Source of the DNA: Uloborus plumipes
Taxonomy: Eukaryota; Arthropoda; Arachnida; Araneae; Uloboridae
Assembly (NCBI GenBank): GCA_038373865.1
Contig: JAXGGA010003970.1
Span: 30,611 to 94,610 of the forward strand
DNA: 64,000 bases
Reading direction: 5' to 3'
Position 1 is the first letter of the stretch. Each line of letters begins with the position of its first letter. The notes under the pieces are model-generated. The model saw only the letters and a program-made list of their open reading frames with translations, had not been told where the DNA came from and did no database searches. Below are positions 51,401 to 56,558 of this stretch, piece after piece. Both the position numbers and the translations under genes were made by a program.

Positions 51401-54400
51401 TGCAGATATTAATTCTGTGCAACAGTTATTTCCATCATGTTTTAACTACAGCAGCTTTCCAACAGCTTTTTTAAAACCTTATTTCACTAAACCTAGAGAT
51501 AATCTTCCTTTTTGAACTCATTAATATTTTTGTTGTTTCAACAAATCTGCAAATCTAGAAATTTTTTTTCTCTGTTTTTTTAATTAATTCCCTTTAAGAG
51601 TTTTTTTTTTTTTTTTTTTTGTCATTTTTTTAAAAATCTATTAATGCAGTAGTGCTCAGCCAACGGCTCATGAAGTAGATTCGTGTGCCCCCCATTGTGA
51701 CGGCCCTCAAGCCTGTCAATCAGCCACTGAACTTGAACCTGCAGCCTAAAACATTACCGTTGGCTGGCCATTCAAGGCAGCAAATAGGAGGGGAAAAGAT
51801 TGAGGATTCAAGTCTCCAATTTTTTAAAGAGAGCCTCGACATTCATTATGTTCACTGATTAGTGTAAGAAGAGATTTACCTTGTATACTGCAAGCTTTTT
51901 ACACTTTTATCATAAAATCTCAGATAAAAAAAGTCAAATGTGGAATACGATGACCTACGAATCTGAAGCGGTTCCGAGAAGCGACATTCCCCGCTCACAT
52001 TGAGCTTCCCTATGAAAGCTCCCAACACTCATTAAATCCTTACATTCAATAATTGCTGACATCAATGGCCCTCAACTCAGAGATAGTATTCAAACCCAAA
52101 ACTTTGCTCCAGAACTGGTGAAAATTTCAAAATATTCTATTTGCTTCGAAATGTGTTTTTAATCTCCTAAATCTCACATCCCGTTTTTAGAGCTCCAGGA
52201 TCCTCTACATCCCATAACGTCCCCAAACAGAGCCTGAAATCACGGAAAATTTTCCTAGGGAGAGCACACATACTTAGCTTCAACTGCCTCCCTCACTTTA
52301 AAGCACACACACCATCCGGATCACACCATGTATAGCCTAAAATAAAAGTTTCTATAATTCCAATGTCAAAATTTTTCTAGTGCCTGAATTGTAACGCCAC
52401 TCCCGACGTCATCAAAGATAGCCTAAAATGCATTTTTGGCCCTTCAATTTCAGAAAATGTCCTTTCGTCCTTCCTGATACTCCCTCCTCATGTTTCCACG
52501 AACACGGACAAGCGTTGACACGTTTGCTTAACGCTTCGTTTTACATGGCATTATGGAAAAAAAAGCACATGCCATTTTTCAAAATACTTGACATTTTTTA
52601 CCTTAAAGTTAAAAAAGATTTCTAGTAGAAAGCCCGAACCCGACACCCTCTTTCTTTCATCGTTACCAGACGAAGCCTGAAGTCACTTTTTGAAAAATGT
52701 ACATTTTCCAGTTTTTTGGAGAACAGTCGCCTGCCTTATGAGTTTGGCGACGTTAAGGCTTCCTTTCGATGTCGCCAAAGACAACCTATAATCACGTAGT
52801 TAGGAATCGAAAGTCGGAAATTTTTCGCAGGGCATTTGCATCTTCTCCTTTTTGTTAATCAGTAAAAATGAGTTACAAGTTTACTACAGATTTTAAAGTT
52901 ATTTAAATTTTGAAAAATAATGTCCGGGTGAAAATCTATACCCGTCCCTTTGCCCTTTATAAACATTGCATAATCTGGCGTTATTTTAAATAGTCCACAT
53001 TGAAAATTTTCCACAGGAGAGCCATCGGAGGCGATCACGGAGCTCCATCGCCTCCCCCAATGAGAGTAAACATAGCGTACGGTTGCATTTTTCACAGTTC
53101 AACGCCAAAATTTTCCCACAAAGAAATTACATTTATAAGACTTGAATTTCGCAAAATTTACGGTAGGAGTTCCCGATCTTCTACCGTGAACAAATATAGC
53201 CTAAAATTGACTACTATTAAAAAAAGATTTCTAATCTTATCAAAAACTGAATAAGTTTATTGTTTTTGATGTCAATTTGGTGCTTGCCTCAAAAGCCATC
53301 CTGTGCATATAAATTATTAAATTATTTATGTCTATCTCATCTAACATTTAAGAAATTCCTCATAAATATATTTTTGAATGAACACTTTAAAACTTAAAAT
53401 AGAAGTTTTGAAAAAAAAACTATGCATTGGCGGCAGTTTCGAGTGATTCCTACCCCTCGAAATACCCGAGGAGTCGTTACCATAAAATTTAACTTTTTCT
53501 TTTAAGGTGGGCCAAAATTAACCAGTGTTCATGATGCTCACCTCTGTCTGTCTCCGAAGGGCTTGCCGTCTCTGGCAGGGGGGGAGGGGCGCCTCCCCCT
53601 TCCCCCCACAAATGGGGGGCGACGACCCCTGGTAGGATCTGAAAGGGAAGAGAATCCGTCAAATCAGAGAAATAGAAATCGAGGGGTTTTTTTTTAGACA
53701 GTAAGACAATAAGCAGATATTAACAAGGTTTGCAGAAACAGATGGAGTCGTATTTAAAATCGAGTGCTGCACGTAAAAAGAAGCTGATGATAGTACATTT
53801 TAAACTTCATCAATAATTTTCGACAAGAATGTACGTTTTACTCAGGGACGTCATCTCAAGTTTTTCCAGGGGGGGGGGGGGGCAAAGGGTGAAAACACAA
53901 TGCAATTTCATCGGAAAAAAGCAAAAACCACGCCCACTTATATGTAAATACATTGATTTCTCAAAGCCAGGGGGGGGGGTAATTGACCCCCCCCCTAAAT
54001 GAGAGACCTGGTTTTACTTCAAAACGACAGATCCCATGAGTCGTGAATATTTATTTGCCGAAAATCTCGACTTTCCACGACAAATGGGACCACGGCAGCA
54101 TCGCCATTGGCTATTGATTTTTTATTTAGGTAAAACTCCAACACTTGCCAGGTTTTCAAGGAAAGTTTAAAAGTTCTCTCGATTCCCTCTTCCTTTTTCG
54201 TTGATTTTGAACTTTTCACAATTTCGGGTATCCCTGGCGGAATTGATTATCTGCAGGAAAGATTCGTTGAAGATAACGATACTGAGCCGAAAAAAGCTTG
54301 TTCGGTGTTGGATACGTTTACATGGCCGAAAGACTCGGAAAATTTCTGCGAAACATAAATCACTGTTCTTGCCGAACACTTCCGAAAACATCTTTTCTCT

Positions 54401-55980
54401 AAAAATGAAAATCGATGGGAAATAAATCTGAAGACACTAGTTAAAGAATGGTACGAATTTCAAGTGCTGGGACAAGGCTTGAAGACAGAGGATTTGCTTC
54501 AAAATGCACTTGCAAACCACAAAAGAATTCCTCACCTTAGCCACTTGTTTGAAATCGTAGCAGTTCTACCAACTTCTGCGTCATCTCGTGAACGTGGCTT
54601 TAGTCACGTGAATTTAATCAAAAGGAATATTCGATCGTCAATGGAAGCATCAACACTGAAGGACCTTCTAACGGCCCACATGAACAGTCCTTCCATTCAA
54701 GACTTTAATTCACAAAGAGCTATCTATGGACAAATGGATTTTCCAATCCACGAACTCGAGACATACCCACGGACATGTATCAAAGAAACAGCGAACAGAA
54801 GAGTGACTAGAAGAGGAGCTCAAAAAAAACTTATTTCATCAATTTCCCCCTGTTCTTTTTCAGCAAGAAAATGCTCCTGTTTCAGTGGCCAAAATTCAAG
54901 AGTTAAGACTCAAAATCGATGAACACACACCCTACTCACCAAACCAAGTGACTTTTTCTTATTCCCCAAGCTGAAAAAGGCACTTGGGGGTTTAAAGGTT
55001 TGCTTCAAATAAGGAGGTCATAAACTTTGTAAATATACCTCAACACTCAAATTTTGAAATGAAGTGAGGATCGGGTTGAGCTTCTTGCCTCATTTGATTT
55101 TTATCCTAGCTCGAAGACAGGATTATTTTCAGATTGGCTTCTAACACTTTTTTATGGGTTTCTTACTATTGAAGCTTTACTTCAAAGGTGTTTTTGTATT
55201 TTTAAAAACTTAAAAGTAAGTTGTTCATAAATAAAAATTAATTAATAACTGAAGTTTCTAATTTTTTTCAAAAAAATCAAAAAAATCCGATTTAAATCAA
55301 AAAAATCTGATTGAAATCAAAAAAATCCGATTTTTTTGATTTTTAAAAAAAAATCATTGATTTTTTTACACCTTGATGACTAAACATCATACATCATTCA
55401 TTGCTCAAATATATTGCCGAAAAGGTTAAAATTAAAGAAAACATATGAATTTCAAAAATTTTAAAAATCAATGACATTTTTGTTTTCTGAAACATGATTT
55501 GTTTGAAATAAGGAAGCACTTAGTTCTATTCAGAAATCAGAAATATTACATGAACAAGTAATATGTGCTTTGCAGTTTGTTCTCAGTCTATAACTAAATT
55601 TTAAGATAAAGAAGGCAGCATAAATGATAAACATAAATAATTGCAAGTATTTTAAAATTCATTTCTTCCAGATGTTGGAAATATAAATTTGAACAGTATA
55701 AAAATGAGTAATTTCTAAGTCACAATAAATTTTTTATATAATGATACTGGAATATGTTACAAATATTTAGATATGAGAGCGTTTTTATCCCGATTCGAAC
55801 AGTCATTTCTAAGTTGCGTCAGACGCGCAACAATTATTTTGCAGGAAGAAAAAGGGAAACATTTCTCACCAAATCTGGAATTCCTGTCGTCGGAGTCTCC
55901 TTTGTCCTGGTCAAACTTCCTGGCATCTTCCATCTTACCCAGACTGCCCAGTCCGGAATCACCGCGAAAGCTCATCTTCT
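2737..55980 (-). CDS. NCOA5: Nuclear receptor coactivator 5 (NCOA5) orthologue, 8 coding exons spliced
   Basis: Spliced gene; exons are listed separately. Joined, the exons give 603 codons and a stop if translation begins at the ATG at 55975-55973, close to the 579 residues I recall for human NCOA5. Residues 1 to about 165 are rich in Arg, Asp, Gly and Pro. About 170-265 form the conserved anticodon-binding-like domain, with the motifs VNILHGTPQEHRNMP and YAESVEARVKALG. About 265-345 hold a charged helix and the segment aligned with the human receptor-binding region. The C-terminal part has the family signature INFDNPSVQKAL followed by a Gly/Gln/Pro-rich low-complexity tail. The family is a nuclear coregulator of oestrogen receptor and related receptors; an RNA-linked role is plausible from the RGG-like tail but is inference. 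Exons are strikingly GC-rich against AT-rich introns. All splice sites are GT-AG and all phases agree. Confidence 0.95.
4101..4838 (+). mobile_element. Internally deleted mariner-type element nested in Tc1 relic
   Basis: Inverted ends of about 48 bp start CAGGGTTATTCTAAATGATG at 4101 and finish as the reverse complement at 4838, with TA on both sides (4099-4100, 4839-4840). The 738-bp body keeps only the two tips of a transposase gene. Around 4299-4500 is the helix-turn-helix start (VDQKVFCVLQF, then RAFRANFGI and RKSRGRPTVS, the DUF4817-type module). Around 4550-4715 is a C-terminal tip (VPPLPITLDDLRSRI and a HIEHL-like end). The catalytic core is missing. Confidence 0.88.
4366..4557 (+). 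pseudogene. Mariner-type transposase N-terminal fragment
   Basis: 63-codon open frame with the helix-turn-helix motif SISRWFKQFQKAG and the basic RGRPTVS tail that mark the N-terminal DNA-binding part of arthropod mariner-like transposases. The natural start lies upstream in another frame (MVTVDQKVF near 4300), so a frameshift separates the two. After the tail the frame runs into deletion-junction sequence and stops. Confidence 0.8.
7140..7728. mobile_element. Inverted-repeat element with GGGTGGGCCGAAAATGA ends
   Basis: About 110 bp at 7140-7250 match the reverse complement of about 7620-7728, starting GGGTGGGCCGAAAATGA. The interior has a third, partial copy of the same arm (around 7355-7400, GTGCCATTGGGGGCA). 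No transposase. No convincing target duplication adjoins the ends, so the exact boundary is uncertain. Confidence 0.65.
7985..8070. mobile_element. Diverged partial copy of the 142-bp hairpin element
   Basis: The segment ending GACTTACGTCAGTCTGGCTT then TGAGGTGCAG matches the right arm of the elements at 14105 and 56417. The left arm is lost or too diverged to recognise. Confidence 0.55.
8575..8877. mobile_element. Right-arm fragment of the GGGTCATTCC element family
   Basis: About 300 bp closely match 39960-40264: for instance TGAGAATTTTGAGAGA, ACATGCAGATTAGGCT, then ACCACCATAGAAATATTAAA. Its outer end reads ATGGATTGACC. The left part of the element is absent. Confidence 0.75.
8916..9469 (+). 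mobile_element. Non-autonomous Helitron, 554 bp
   Basis: It starts TCTTCATATATGTAAAAC after an A and ends GCGGGTACTGCTAG before a T, matching Helitron insertion between A and T with a TC start and CTAG end. A small CGCA...TGCG hairpin lies just before the end. No coding content. The 3' tip resembles that of the 36715-38516 element. Confidence 0.75.
10045..10350 (-). CDS. NCOA5: NCOA5 exon with helical region and coactivator-motif position
   Basis: 306-bp exon with acceptor GTTGCAG and donor GTGAGT (10044-10039). It begins EHRNMPLEDALKLLSRNF, matching human EHRNMPQADAMVLVARN, continues through a charged Arg/Glu helix, then TQLLLRMLADGRWVSLAEIN and LILYLTERRDKMR. At the position of the human LINLL receptor box the sequence reads LLRML, so the strict LxxLL pattern is not kept. 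It leaves in phase 1. Confidence 0.95.
10441..10631. mobile_element. 191-bp MITE with 43-bp inverted ends, TA-flanked
   Basis: CTTTGCAGCAACTCAACTTG at the left mirrors the right end at 10589-10631, and TA adjoins both ends. The arms contain TGACGTCA-type steps. A related fragment is nested in the 48083-48384 element. Confidence 0.8.
10740..10895 (+). promoter_or_regulatory. Candidate plus-strand promoter inside the NCOA5 intron
   Basis: Ordered core-promoter-like signals: ATTGG near 10779 and CCAAT at 10842-10846, a heat-shock-element-like TTCTAGAAGGTT at 10821-10832, an AT box CATATTTAG around 10868, and an initiator-like CCAGTC near 10893, about 25 bp later. The stretch is GC-richer than its surroundings. 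It is read together with the ATG and splice donor at 11236-11250. Function is inference. Confidence 0.4.
11236..11245 (+). CDS. Candidate first coding exon tip, ATG then GTAAGT donor
   Basis: ATGTCAGAAG is followed directly by the consensus donor GTAAGT at 11246-11251, giving Met-Ser-Glu plus one base. It lies about 340 bp after the promoter-like block, and no in-frame partner exon could be identified downstream. It could be chance; if real, it belongs to a separate plus-strand transcript. Confidence 0.25.
12419..12643. mobile_element. TTAA-flanked piggyBac-like MITE, 225 bp
   Basis: TTAA at 12415-12418 and at 12644-12647 bracket inverted ends CCCTTTAACTGTCA and TGACAGTTAAAAGG. The interior has several CCCGAG/CTCGGG steps. 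A TTAA target and CCC-type ends are the hallmark of piggyBac elements. No transposase. Confidence 0.75.
14105..14246. mobile_element. 142-bp hairpin element with 4-bp target duplication, copy 1
   Basis: Both ends carry CTGTACCTCAGAACCAGACT in inverted orientation. The arms of about 65 bp pair almost perfectly around a short centre and include CGTTTTTCCCCTCTAC. ATAT flanks both sides (14101-14104, 14247-14250). The second complete copy at 56417-56558 is exactly the same length. Confidence 0.88.
14831..15580. mobile_element. About 750-bp imperfect palindrome (foldback-like)
   Basis: The left half folds on the right half around 15205. Paired landmarks: ATCTGGCAAGAGCGC (14831) with GCACTGTTGCCAGAGA (15565-15580); ACATAATCTAATCC with its mirror at 15537; GATACTGATTGCCTAC (15046) with its mirror near 15350; and TTGTTGATTTCATATGGAAT with its mirror near 15315. 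Arms have drifted, so it is old. No gene inside. Confidence 0.75.
15660..16200 (+). promoter_or_regulatory. GC/CpG-rich block ending in AATAAA; possible LTR or transcript
   Basis: About 430 bp of CpG-rich sequence in AT-rich surroundings, then AATAAA at 16176-16181. No open frame looks conserved. It could be a solo LTR, a CpG-rich regulatory block or a short non-coding transcript. I see no terminal duplication that would decide. Confidence 0.3.
19547..19826. mobile_element. TTAA-flanked MITE, 280 bp
   Basis: TTAACACGTT at 19543-19552 mirrors AACGTGTTAA at 19821-19830, so each end has the four-base TTAA target and a short inverted end. The first bases after the left end, CACGTTCAATGCTGA, resemble some piggyBac ends. 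The inverted repeat is very short, so chance is possible. Confidence 0.5.
20355..20484. repeat. 75-bp tandem duplication
   Basis: GAAAAATCGCCAGTCCCGCT and the next 35 or so bases up to GACTCTGTCAATC occur twice, starting at 20356 and 20431, nearly identical. The duplication is inside a CpG-richer block and keeps a minus-strand open frame, giving a repeated peptide, but I see no other sign of coding. Confidence 0.75.
21950..22490. repeat. Minisatellite, about nine diverged units of about 60 bp
   Basis: The core GTCTGCATAAATTCATCC-like recurs near 21955, 22018, 22074, 22141, 22189, 22245, 22305, 22364 and 22427. Units also share CAGTTTGAAAAA and CATTCTACAACA-type segments. Spacing varies from 48 to 67 bp. 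Confidence 0.75.
23115..23445. repeat. Three diverged tandem units of about 115 bp
   Basis: AACGATGTTCT-like starts at about 23140, 23259 and 23368, each followed by CGGAATCGA-, GAAAGAG- and GTTGACAAGTCAAA-like segments. Divergence is moderate. Confidence 0.7.
24268..24400 (+). repeat. Dispersed repeat, copy 1 of the GACGTCATTTCAAG family
   Basis: It shares GACGTCATTTCAAGTTTTTC, a G-run, ACACAATGCAATTTCA, and then ACCACGCCCACTTATATGTA with 53847-54012, same orientation. Upstream sequence from 24125 has a Helitron-like look but no matching end. Confidence 0.7.
24488..25842. mobile_element. 1.35-kb near-perfect palindrome
   Basis: Two arms of about 660 bp meet around 25160 with a loop of roughly 20 bases. 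Outer ends: GCAAGAATCTGAGA (24492) against TCTCAGATTCTTGC (25824-25837). Mid-arm: AAATATGAAAAATGTCATAT (24988) mirrors 25314-25333. Identity is visibly higher than in the 14831-15580 palindrome, so it is younger. It yields matching peptides on both strands, which are not genes. Confidence 0.88.
26885..27090. repeat. Dispersed repeat ending GTTGGCAAGTATG, copy 1
   Basis: About 200 bp resemble 49585-49751: GAAAGTGAAACT, then GAGTTAAAAAAAAT, a CGGGAG segment, and GTTGGCAAGTATG at the end. Only one end is present here. Confidence 0.6.
29600..29935. repeat. Diverged direct duplication, about 173-bp period
   Basis: GTCATACTGT followed about 90 bp later by TTTCACATATTTGGCAAAA occurs in two successive blocks (around 29628/29708 and 29801/29881). 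Confidence 0.6.
31816..32000. mobile_element. 185-bp MITE, TA-flanked
   Basis: CTGTAAAATCCTGAAAATA at the left mirrors the right end (CCGTAAAATCCCGAAAGTAA in reverse complement). TA sits at 31814-31815 and 32001-32002. This is consistent with the Tc1/mariner/pogo superfamily. No coding content. Confidence 0.75.
33310..33483. mobile_element. 174-bp pogo-like MITE, TA-flanked
   Basis: The left end CCGTCGGCCCCGCTCGACCG mirrors the right end CGATCAAGCGGGGACGACAG, and TA flanks both (33308-33309, 33484-33485). Interior steps such as TTAAGCGGG repeat several times. End style matches Tigger/pogo derivatives. Confidence 0.8.
34178..34612. repeat. Direct duplication of about 170 bp, 269 bp apart
   Basis: 34178-34349 and 34447-34612 share ATATTAG steps, TTTAGGGCAAATGA, GCATTC and AAAGATTG-/GAAAGTAT-like segments. 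A GC-rich spacer lies between. No gene is visible. Confidence 0.65.
35039..35809. mobile_element. 771-bp element with 96-bp inverted repeats and 5-bp target duplication
   Basis: Arms 35039-35134 and 35714-35809 are near-identical inverted repeats starting TGTTAGCC and including GGTACCAACCGACCAACAGA. ATATG flanks both sides (35034-35038, 35810-35814). The termini are TG...CA. The 580-bp interior has no recognised gene. Two or three mismatches between arms suggest a recent origin. Confidence 0.85.
36448..36695 (+). CDS. Possible first exon of a small secreted peptide
   Basis: From an ATG with a good context (AAAAATGC), the first 20 or so residues form a hydrophobic signal-peptide-like run (MQCFILVILAGIFLFC) followed by ENVTAAAE. 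Downstream are two long C-runs (about 36566 and 36609) and then, in a shifted frame, DDCVGECCFT before a possible donor GTATGC at 36691. The spacing C-x3-CC is seen in many small Cys-rich secreted proteins. The two parts are in different frames, so either a C-run is miscounted, the exon is broken, or the Cys match is chance. The in-frame reading stops at 36657. Not assigned to a family. Confidence 0.3.
36715..38516 (+). mobile_element. Non-autonomous Helitron, 1.8 kb
   Basis: It starts TCTACTAATAATAAAG and ends ACGGGCAAAGCCGT (a hairpin) followed by GCGGGTACCGCTAG before T. After the start come TGTCTGTCTGTC repeats and GCGCGTAGCGCCAAAACCGT, a common head of arthropod elements of this type. 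The base before the start is C rather than the expected A, so the 5' limit may be a few bases off. Its first 400 bp are shared with 50890-51296. No Rep/helicase gene. Confidence 0.75.
38030..38225. repeat. Cluster of TTGGCGATAT palindromic steps
   Basis: Short self-complementary units, for instance TTGGCGATATCTCGCCAAG and TTGGCGACATATCGCCAAG, plus further GGCGATAT and TTGGCG steps, occur inside the Helitron body. Confidence 0.6.
38683..38882 (-). CDS. NCOA5: NCOA5 conserved anticodon-binding-like domain exon
   Basis: 200-bp exon with acceptor GTTGCAG and donor GTGAGA (38682-38677). It encodes LYAESVEARVKALGILVDVL, followed by segments ending SLYAMVISPQNETHG and VNILHGTPQ. This is the best-conserved part of the family (human YAESVGRKVRDLG and VNIMFGTPQ). 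It leaves in phase 1. The long open frames on the other strand here are shadows of this exon. Confidence 0.96.
38883..41398 (-). other. NCOA5 intron, 2.5 kb
   Basis: It holds the 39242-40264 element. Nothing is recognised in 40269-40940 or 41070-41390. A degenerate TTTTGTGAAAAACTAAATAA-type stretch near 40955-41025 resembles the left interior of the 59214 element. Confidence 0.8.
39242..40264. mobile_element. 1023-bp GGGTCATTCC-family element with 4-bp target duplication
   Basis: Long inverted arms (about 200 bp or more): left GGGTCGATCCATGTCGAATT..., right mirror ending GGAATGACCC. The shared inner stretch contains AACCCATGTCCTCAGATTT. AGCT flanks both sides (39238-39241, 40265-40268). The interior has no recognised gene. 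8575-8877 is a fragment of the same family. Confidence 0.85.
41399..41497 (-). CDS. NCOA5: NCOA5 exon opening the conserved domain
   Basis: 99-bp exon with acceptor TTTTGCAG and donor GTCAGT (41398-41393). It encodes PAGGYSAPPPKEY, then NECEIIAMNKQQR. The last segment aligns with the human strand DCSVIVVNKQ that begins the anticodon-binding-like fold. It enters and leaves in phase 2; the split Arg codon is completed by the first base of the exon ending at 38882. Confidence 0.92.
41498..42909 (-). other. NCOA5 intron, 1.4 kb
   Basis: AT-rich. 42660-42820 holds a diverged repeat with CCCTGT, TTTCCAGG and GATTTCTGAATT steps, loosely similar to 54125-54235 and likely derived from an old element. 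The remainder shows nothing recognised. Confidence 0.6.
42910..43050 (-). CDS. NCOA5: NCOA5 Arg/Pro/Gly-rich exon
   Basis: 141-bp exon with acceptor CTTTGCAG and donor GTGAGT (42909-42904). It encodes REDVGAKGRPFYDEPPRDRY and ends PPDFKHR. It enters and leaves in phase 2. An antisense open frame over the same bases is a composition shadow. Confidence 0.87.
43308..43580. mobile_element. 273-bp near-perfect hairpin element
   Basis: Arms of about 113 bp (43308-43420 and 43468-43580) are near-identical in inverted orientation, including TAGCTATTTCGGGGCTATTA and AAAGGTTTAAAAAGAGTTAG, around a loop of about 45 bp. Target duplication is not clear. It lies inside the Tigger-like relic. Confidence 0.85.
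44241..44918. mobile_element. CAGGGATGAAAA element, copy A, 678 bp, 6-bp duplication
   Basis: The left end CATGGATGAAAAC (one change from consensus) and right end GATTTTCATCCCTG are inverted. TATGGC flanks both sides (44235-44240, 44919-44924). It shares its body with 58238-58931: TCAAAAAAGAGG at the start and TCGCGGATCCGCGGAAGATT at the end. Ends are hAT-like in style; no transposase. Confidence 0.85.
46304..46405 (-). CDS. NCOA5: NCOA5 Gly/Pro/Arg-rich exon
   Basis: 102-bp exon with acceptor CATTTCAG and donor GTGAGT (46303-46298). The translation includes EFGGYGDFPPPSGMRDRSP and ends KKNDR. It enters and leaves in phase 2. The high-GC block stands out sharply from the AT-rich intron on both sides. 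Confidence 0.85.
47330..47395 (+). repeat. ACCGACTTC...GGAGGAGGTTAT repeat head
   Basis: ACCGACTTCAACAAAGGAGG, then AGGTTAT and AATTCGTCGG, is a repeat signature I associate with dispersed arthropod elements; the class is not resolved here. The ACCGACTTC core returns in inverted form in the 48540-48998 hairpin. Confidence 0.55.
48083..48384. mobile_element. 302-bp Harbinger-like MITE with TTA target duplication
   Basis: Inverted ends of about 65 bp: GGCAGGGATTCAAGTGAAAC at the left mirrors the right, and both arms then include CTGGAAATGAATTACAT. TTA flanks both (48080-48082, 48385-48387), as in PIF/Harbinger insertions. A fragment of the 10441-10631 family (about 48160-48297) occupies the centre. 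Confidence 0.8.
48160..48297. mobile_element. Nested fragment of the 10441 MITE family
   Basis: It shares AACTTAACTTGGCA, GACGTCACTACGGGTGGAGC and TGTGACGTTTTATCTAGCTC with 10441-10631, but its right end stops at GACGTCACGATG and lacks the mirrored arm. Confidence 0.7.
48540..48998. mobile_element. Long hairpin, 145-bp arms around a 168-bp loop
   Basis: Arms 48540-48684 and 48853-48998 are near-identical inverted repeats, including GAACCGACTTCGGAACTTCA and TACTACATTTAAACATAAG-type stretches. The inner ends read TTGGCGCAAAAA and TTTTTTGCGCCGACTT. Confidence 0.85.
50890..51296 (-). mobile_element. Truncated Helitron copy
   Basis: On the minus strand it starts TCTACTAATAATGAAG at 51296 and follows the first 400 bp of the 36715 Helitron: ACGGTTTTGGCGC mirrored near 51222, then GAGCTGTAATAATTGTTTTT and AAAGCAAGCCAAACCATTCT. 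The 3' end is missing. Confidence 0.8.
53542..53638 (-). CDS. NCOA5: NCOA5 Arg/Gly-rich exon
   Basis: 97-bp exon. The acceptor CTTTCAG precedes 53638 and the donor GTGAGC follows at 53541-53536. It takes one base from the previous exon to make an Asp codon, then encodes PTRGRRPPF and a run of Arg, Gly and Pro ending in DRQR. It ends in phase 2. This is part of the poorly conserved basic N-terminal region; identification rests on phase continuity, splice sites and composition. Confidence 0.85.
53847..54012 (+). repeat. Dispersed repeat, copy 2 of the GACGTCATTTCAAG family
   Basis: Same orientation as 24268-24400, sharing CTCAAGTTTTTCCAGGGGG, ACACAATGCAATTTCA and ACCACGCCCACTTATATGTA, then ATTGATTTCTCAAAGCC. 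It has additional G- and C-runs near 53970-53995. Confidence 0.75.
54239..54922 (+). pseudogene. hAT transposase C-terminal relic
   Basis: One plus-strand frame from 54239 to 54922, broken by a TAA at 54356-54358. It carries the hAT dimerisation region: LFEIVAVLPTSASSRERGFS, then NLIKRNIRSSMEASTLKDLL. The motif P-T-S-x-x-x-E-R-G-F-S and the following helix are diagnostic of the hAT C-terminal domain. The N-terminal zinc finger and the catalytic DDE part are absent upstream. The 54464 open frame is its longest uninterrupted part and does not begin at an ATG. Confidence 0.85.
54239..55375 (+). mobile_element. 3' part of a hAT element
   Basis: Beyond the transposase relic, 55265-55375 is a run of AAAAAAATCCGAT- and AAATCATTGATTTTTTT-type repeats ending TTACACCTTG, which resembles a hAT right terminus (CAAGGTGTAA inverted). 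No matching left end is visible, so the element is truncated. Confidence 0.6.
55870..55980 (-). CDS. NCOA5: NCOA5 first visible coding exon, with probable start codon
   Basis: The acceptor reads TTTACAG just above 55980 and the donor is GTGAGA at 55869-55864. After 5 bases the exon has ATG (55975-55973) with A at -3, then MSFRGDSGLG and a charged Asp/Arg/Lys stretch. It ends in phase 1. Because the exon opens with a splice acceptor, an upstream exon must exist. I take it as 5' untranslated, since starting here gives a normal family length. A coding upstream exon reading through this ATG is not excluded. Confidence 0.85.
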
Positions 55981-56416
55981 CTGTAAAGACACACACAACA
56001 CTCAACACTTTTCTTCTTTATTTAACACCCTTGCAGGAGAATCATTTCGGTAAGAAAACCATCTCTACGCAGTATAATAACAGGGTTCATACTCTTCAGG
56101 GAGAAAAAAAGTGTTATTTTGAAGCAAAAGAAATTATTTATCTTCTTTACCCATTTATAAGTTTTCTTTTGGATTATCCGTGATACCCGATTTCACGGAT
56201 AATCGGGAATGTACTGTATACATTACACATATATCGAATCAAGATTTGCTTTTAGTTAAAATAAAAAAAAACAAGAAATGATTTAAAAAAAAGTACAGAA
56301 AAACAAATTGCAATTTCAACAGAAAGAGACATTCGGTAAAAAACCTACTGCTCAGAAACTTTCTCTAAAAACATCTAAAAAAACCACCATGGAGAGGAGC
56401 TACACGAGGTTCAATT

Positions 56417-56558
56417 CTGTACCTCAGAACCAGACTAACGTAAGTCCATTTTCGTCATTTTTTGGTAGAAGGGAAAAACGATTGTCGAATACATCGTTTT
56501 TCCCCTCTACTGAAAAATGACGAAAATGGACTTACGTTAGTCTGGTTCTGAGGTACAG
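56417..56558. mobile_element. 142-bp hairpin element with 4-bp target duplication, copy 2
   Basis: Same ends (CTGTACCTCAGAACCAGACT) and same length as 14105-14246. AATT flanks both sides (56413-56416, 56559-56562). Arms pair nearly perfectly. Confidence 0.9.

Larger units (their letters stand above)
46406..53541 (-). other. NCOA5 intron, 7.1 kb
   Basis: It contains nested elements from 46459 to 49751 and a Helitron fragment at 50890-51296. Nothing recognised in 49760-50880 or 51300-53540, apart from a T-run near 51601-51620. Confidence 0.8.
53639..55869 (-). other. NCOA5 intron, 2.2 kb
   Basis: It holds the second GACGTCATCTCAAG repeat copy and the hAT relic. 55380-55860 shows nothing recognised. 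Confidence 0.8.

Noticed and set aside
51644..51740. hAT-like end CAGTAGTGCTCAGCC
   Set aside because: Resembles a hAT terminus but no mirrored partner or duplication was found.
54464..54922. 152-codon open frame as a host gene
   Set aside because: It is the C-terminal part of a hAT transposase whose frame extends upstream through a stop; it lacks an ATG start and has no intact catalytic domain.
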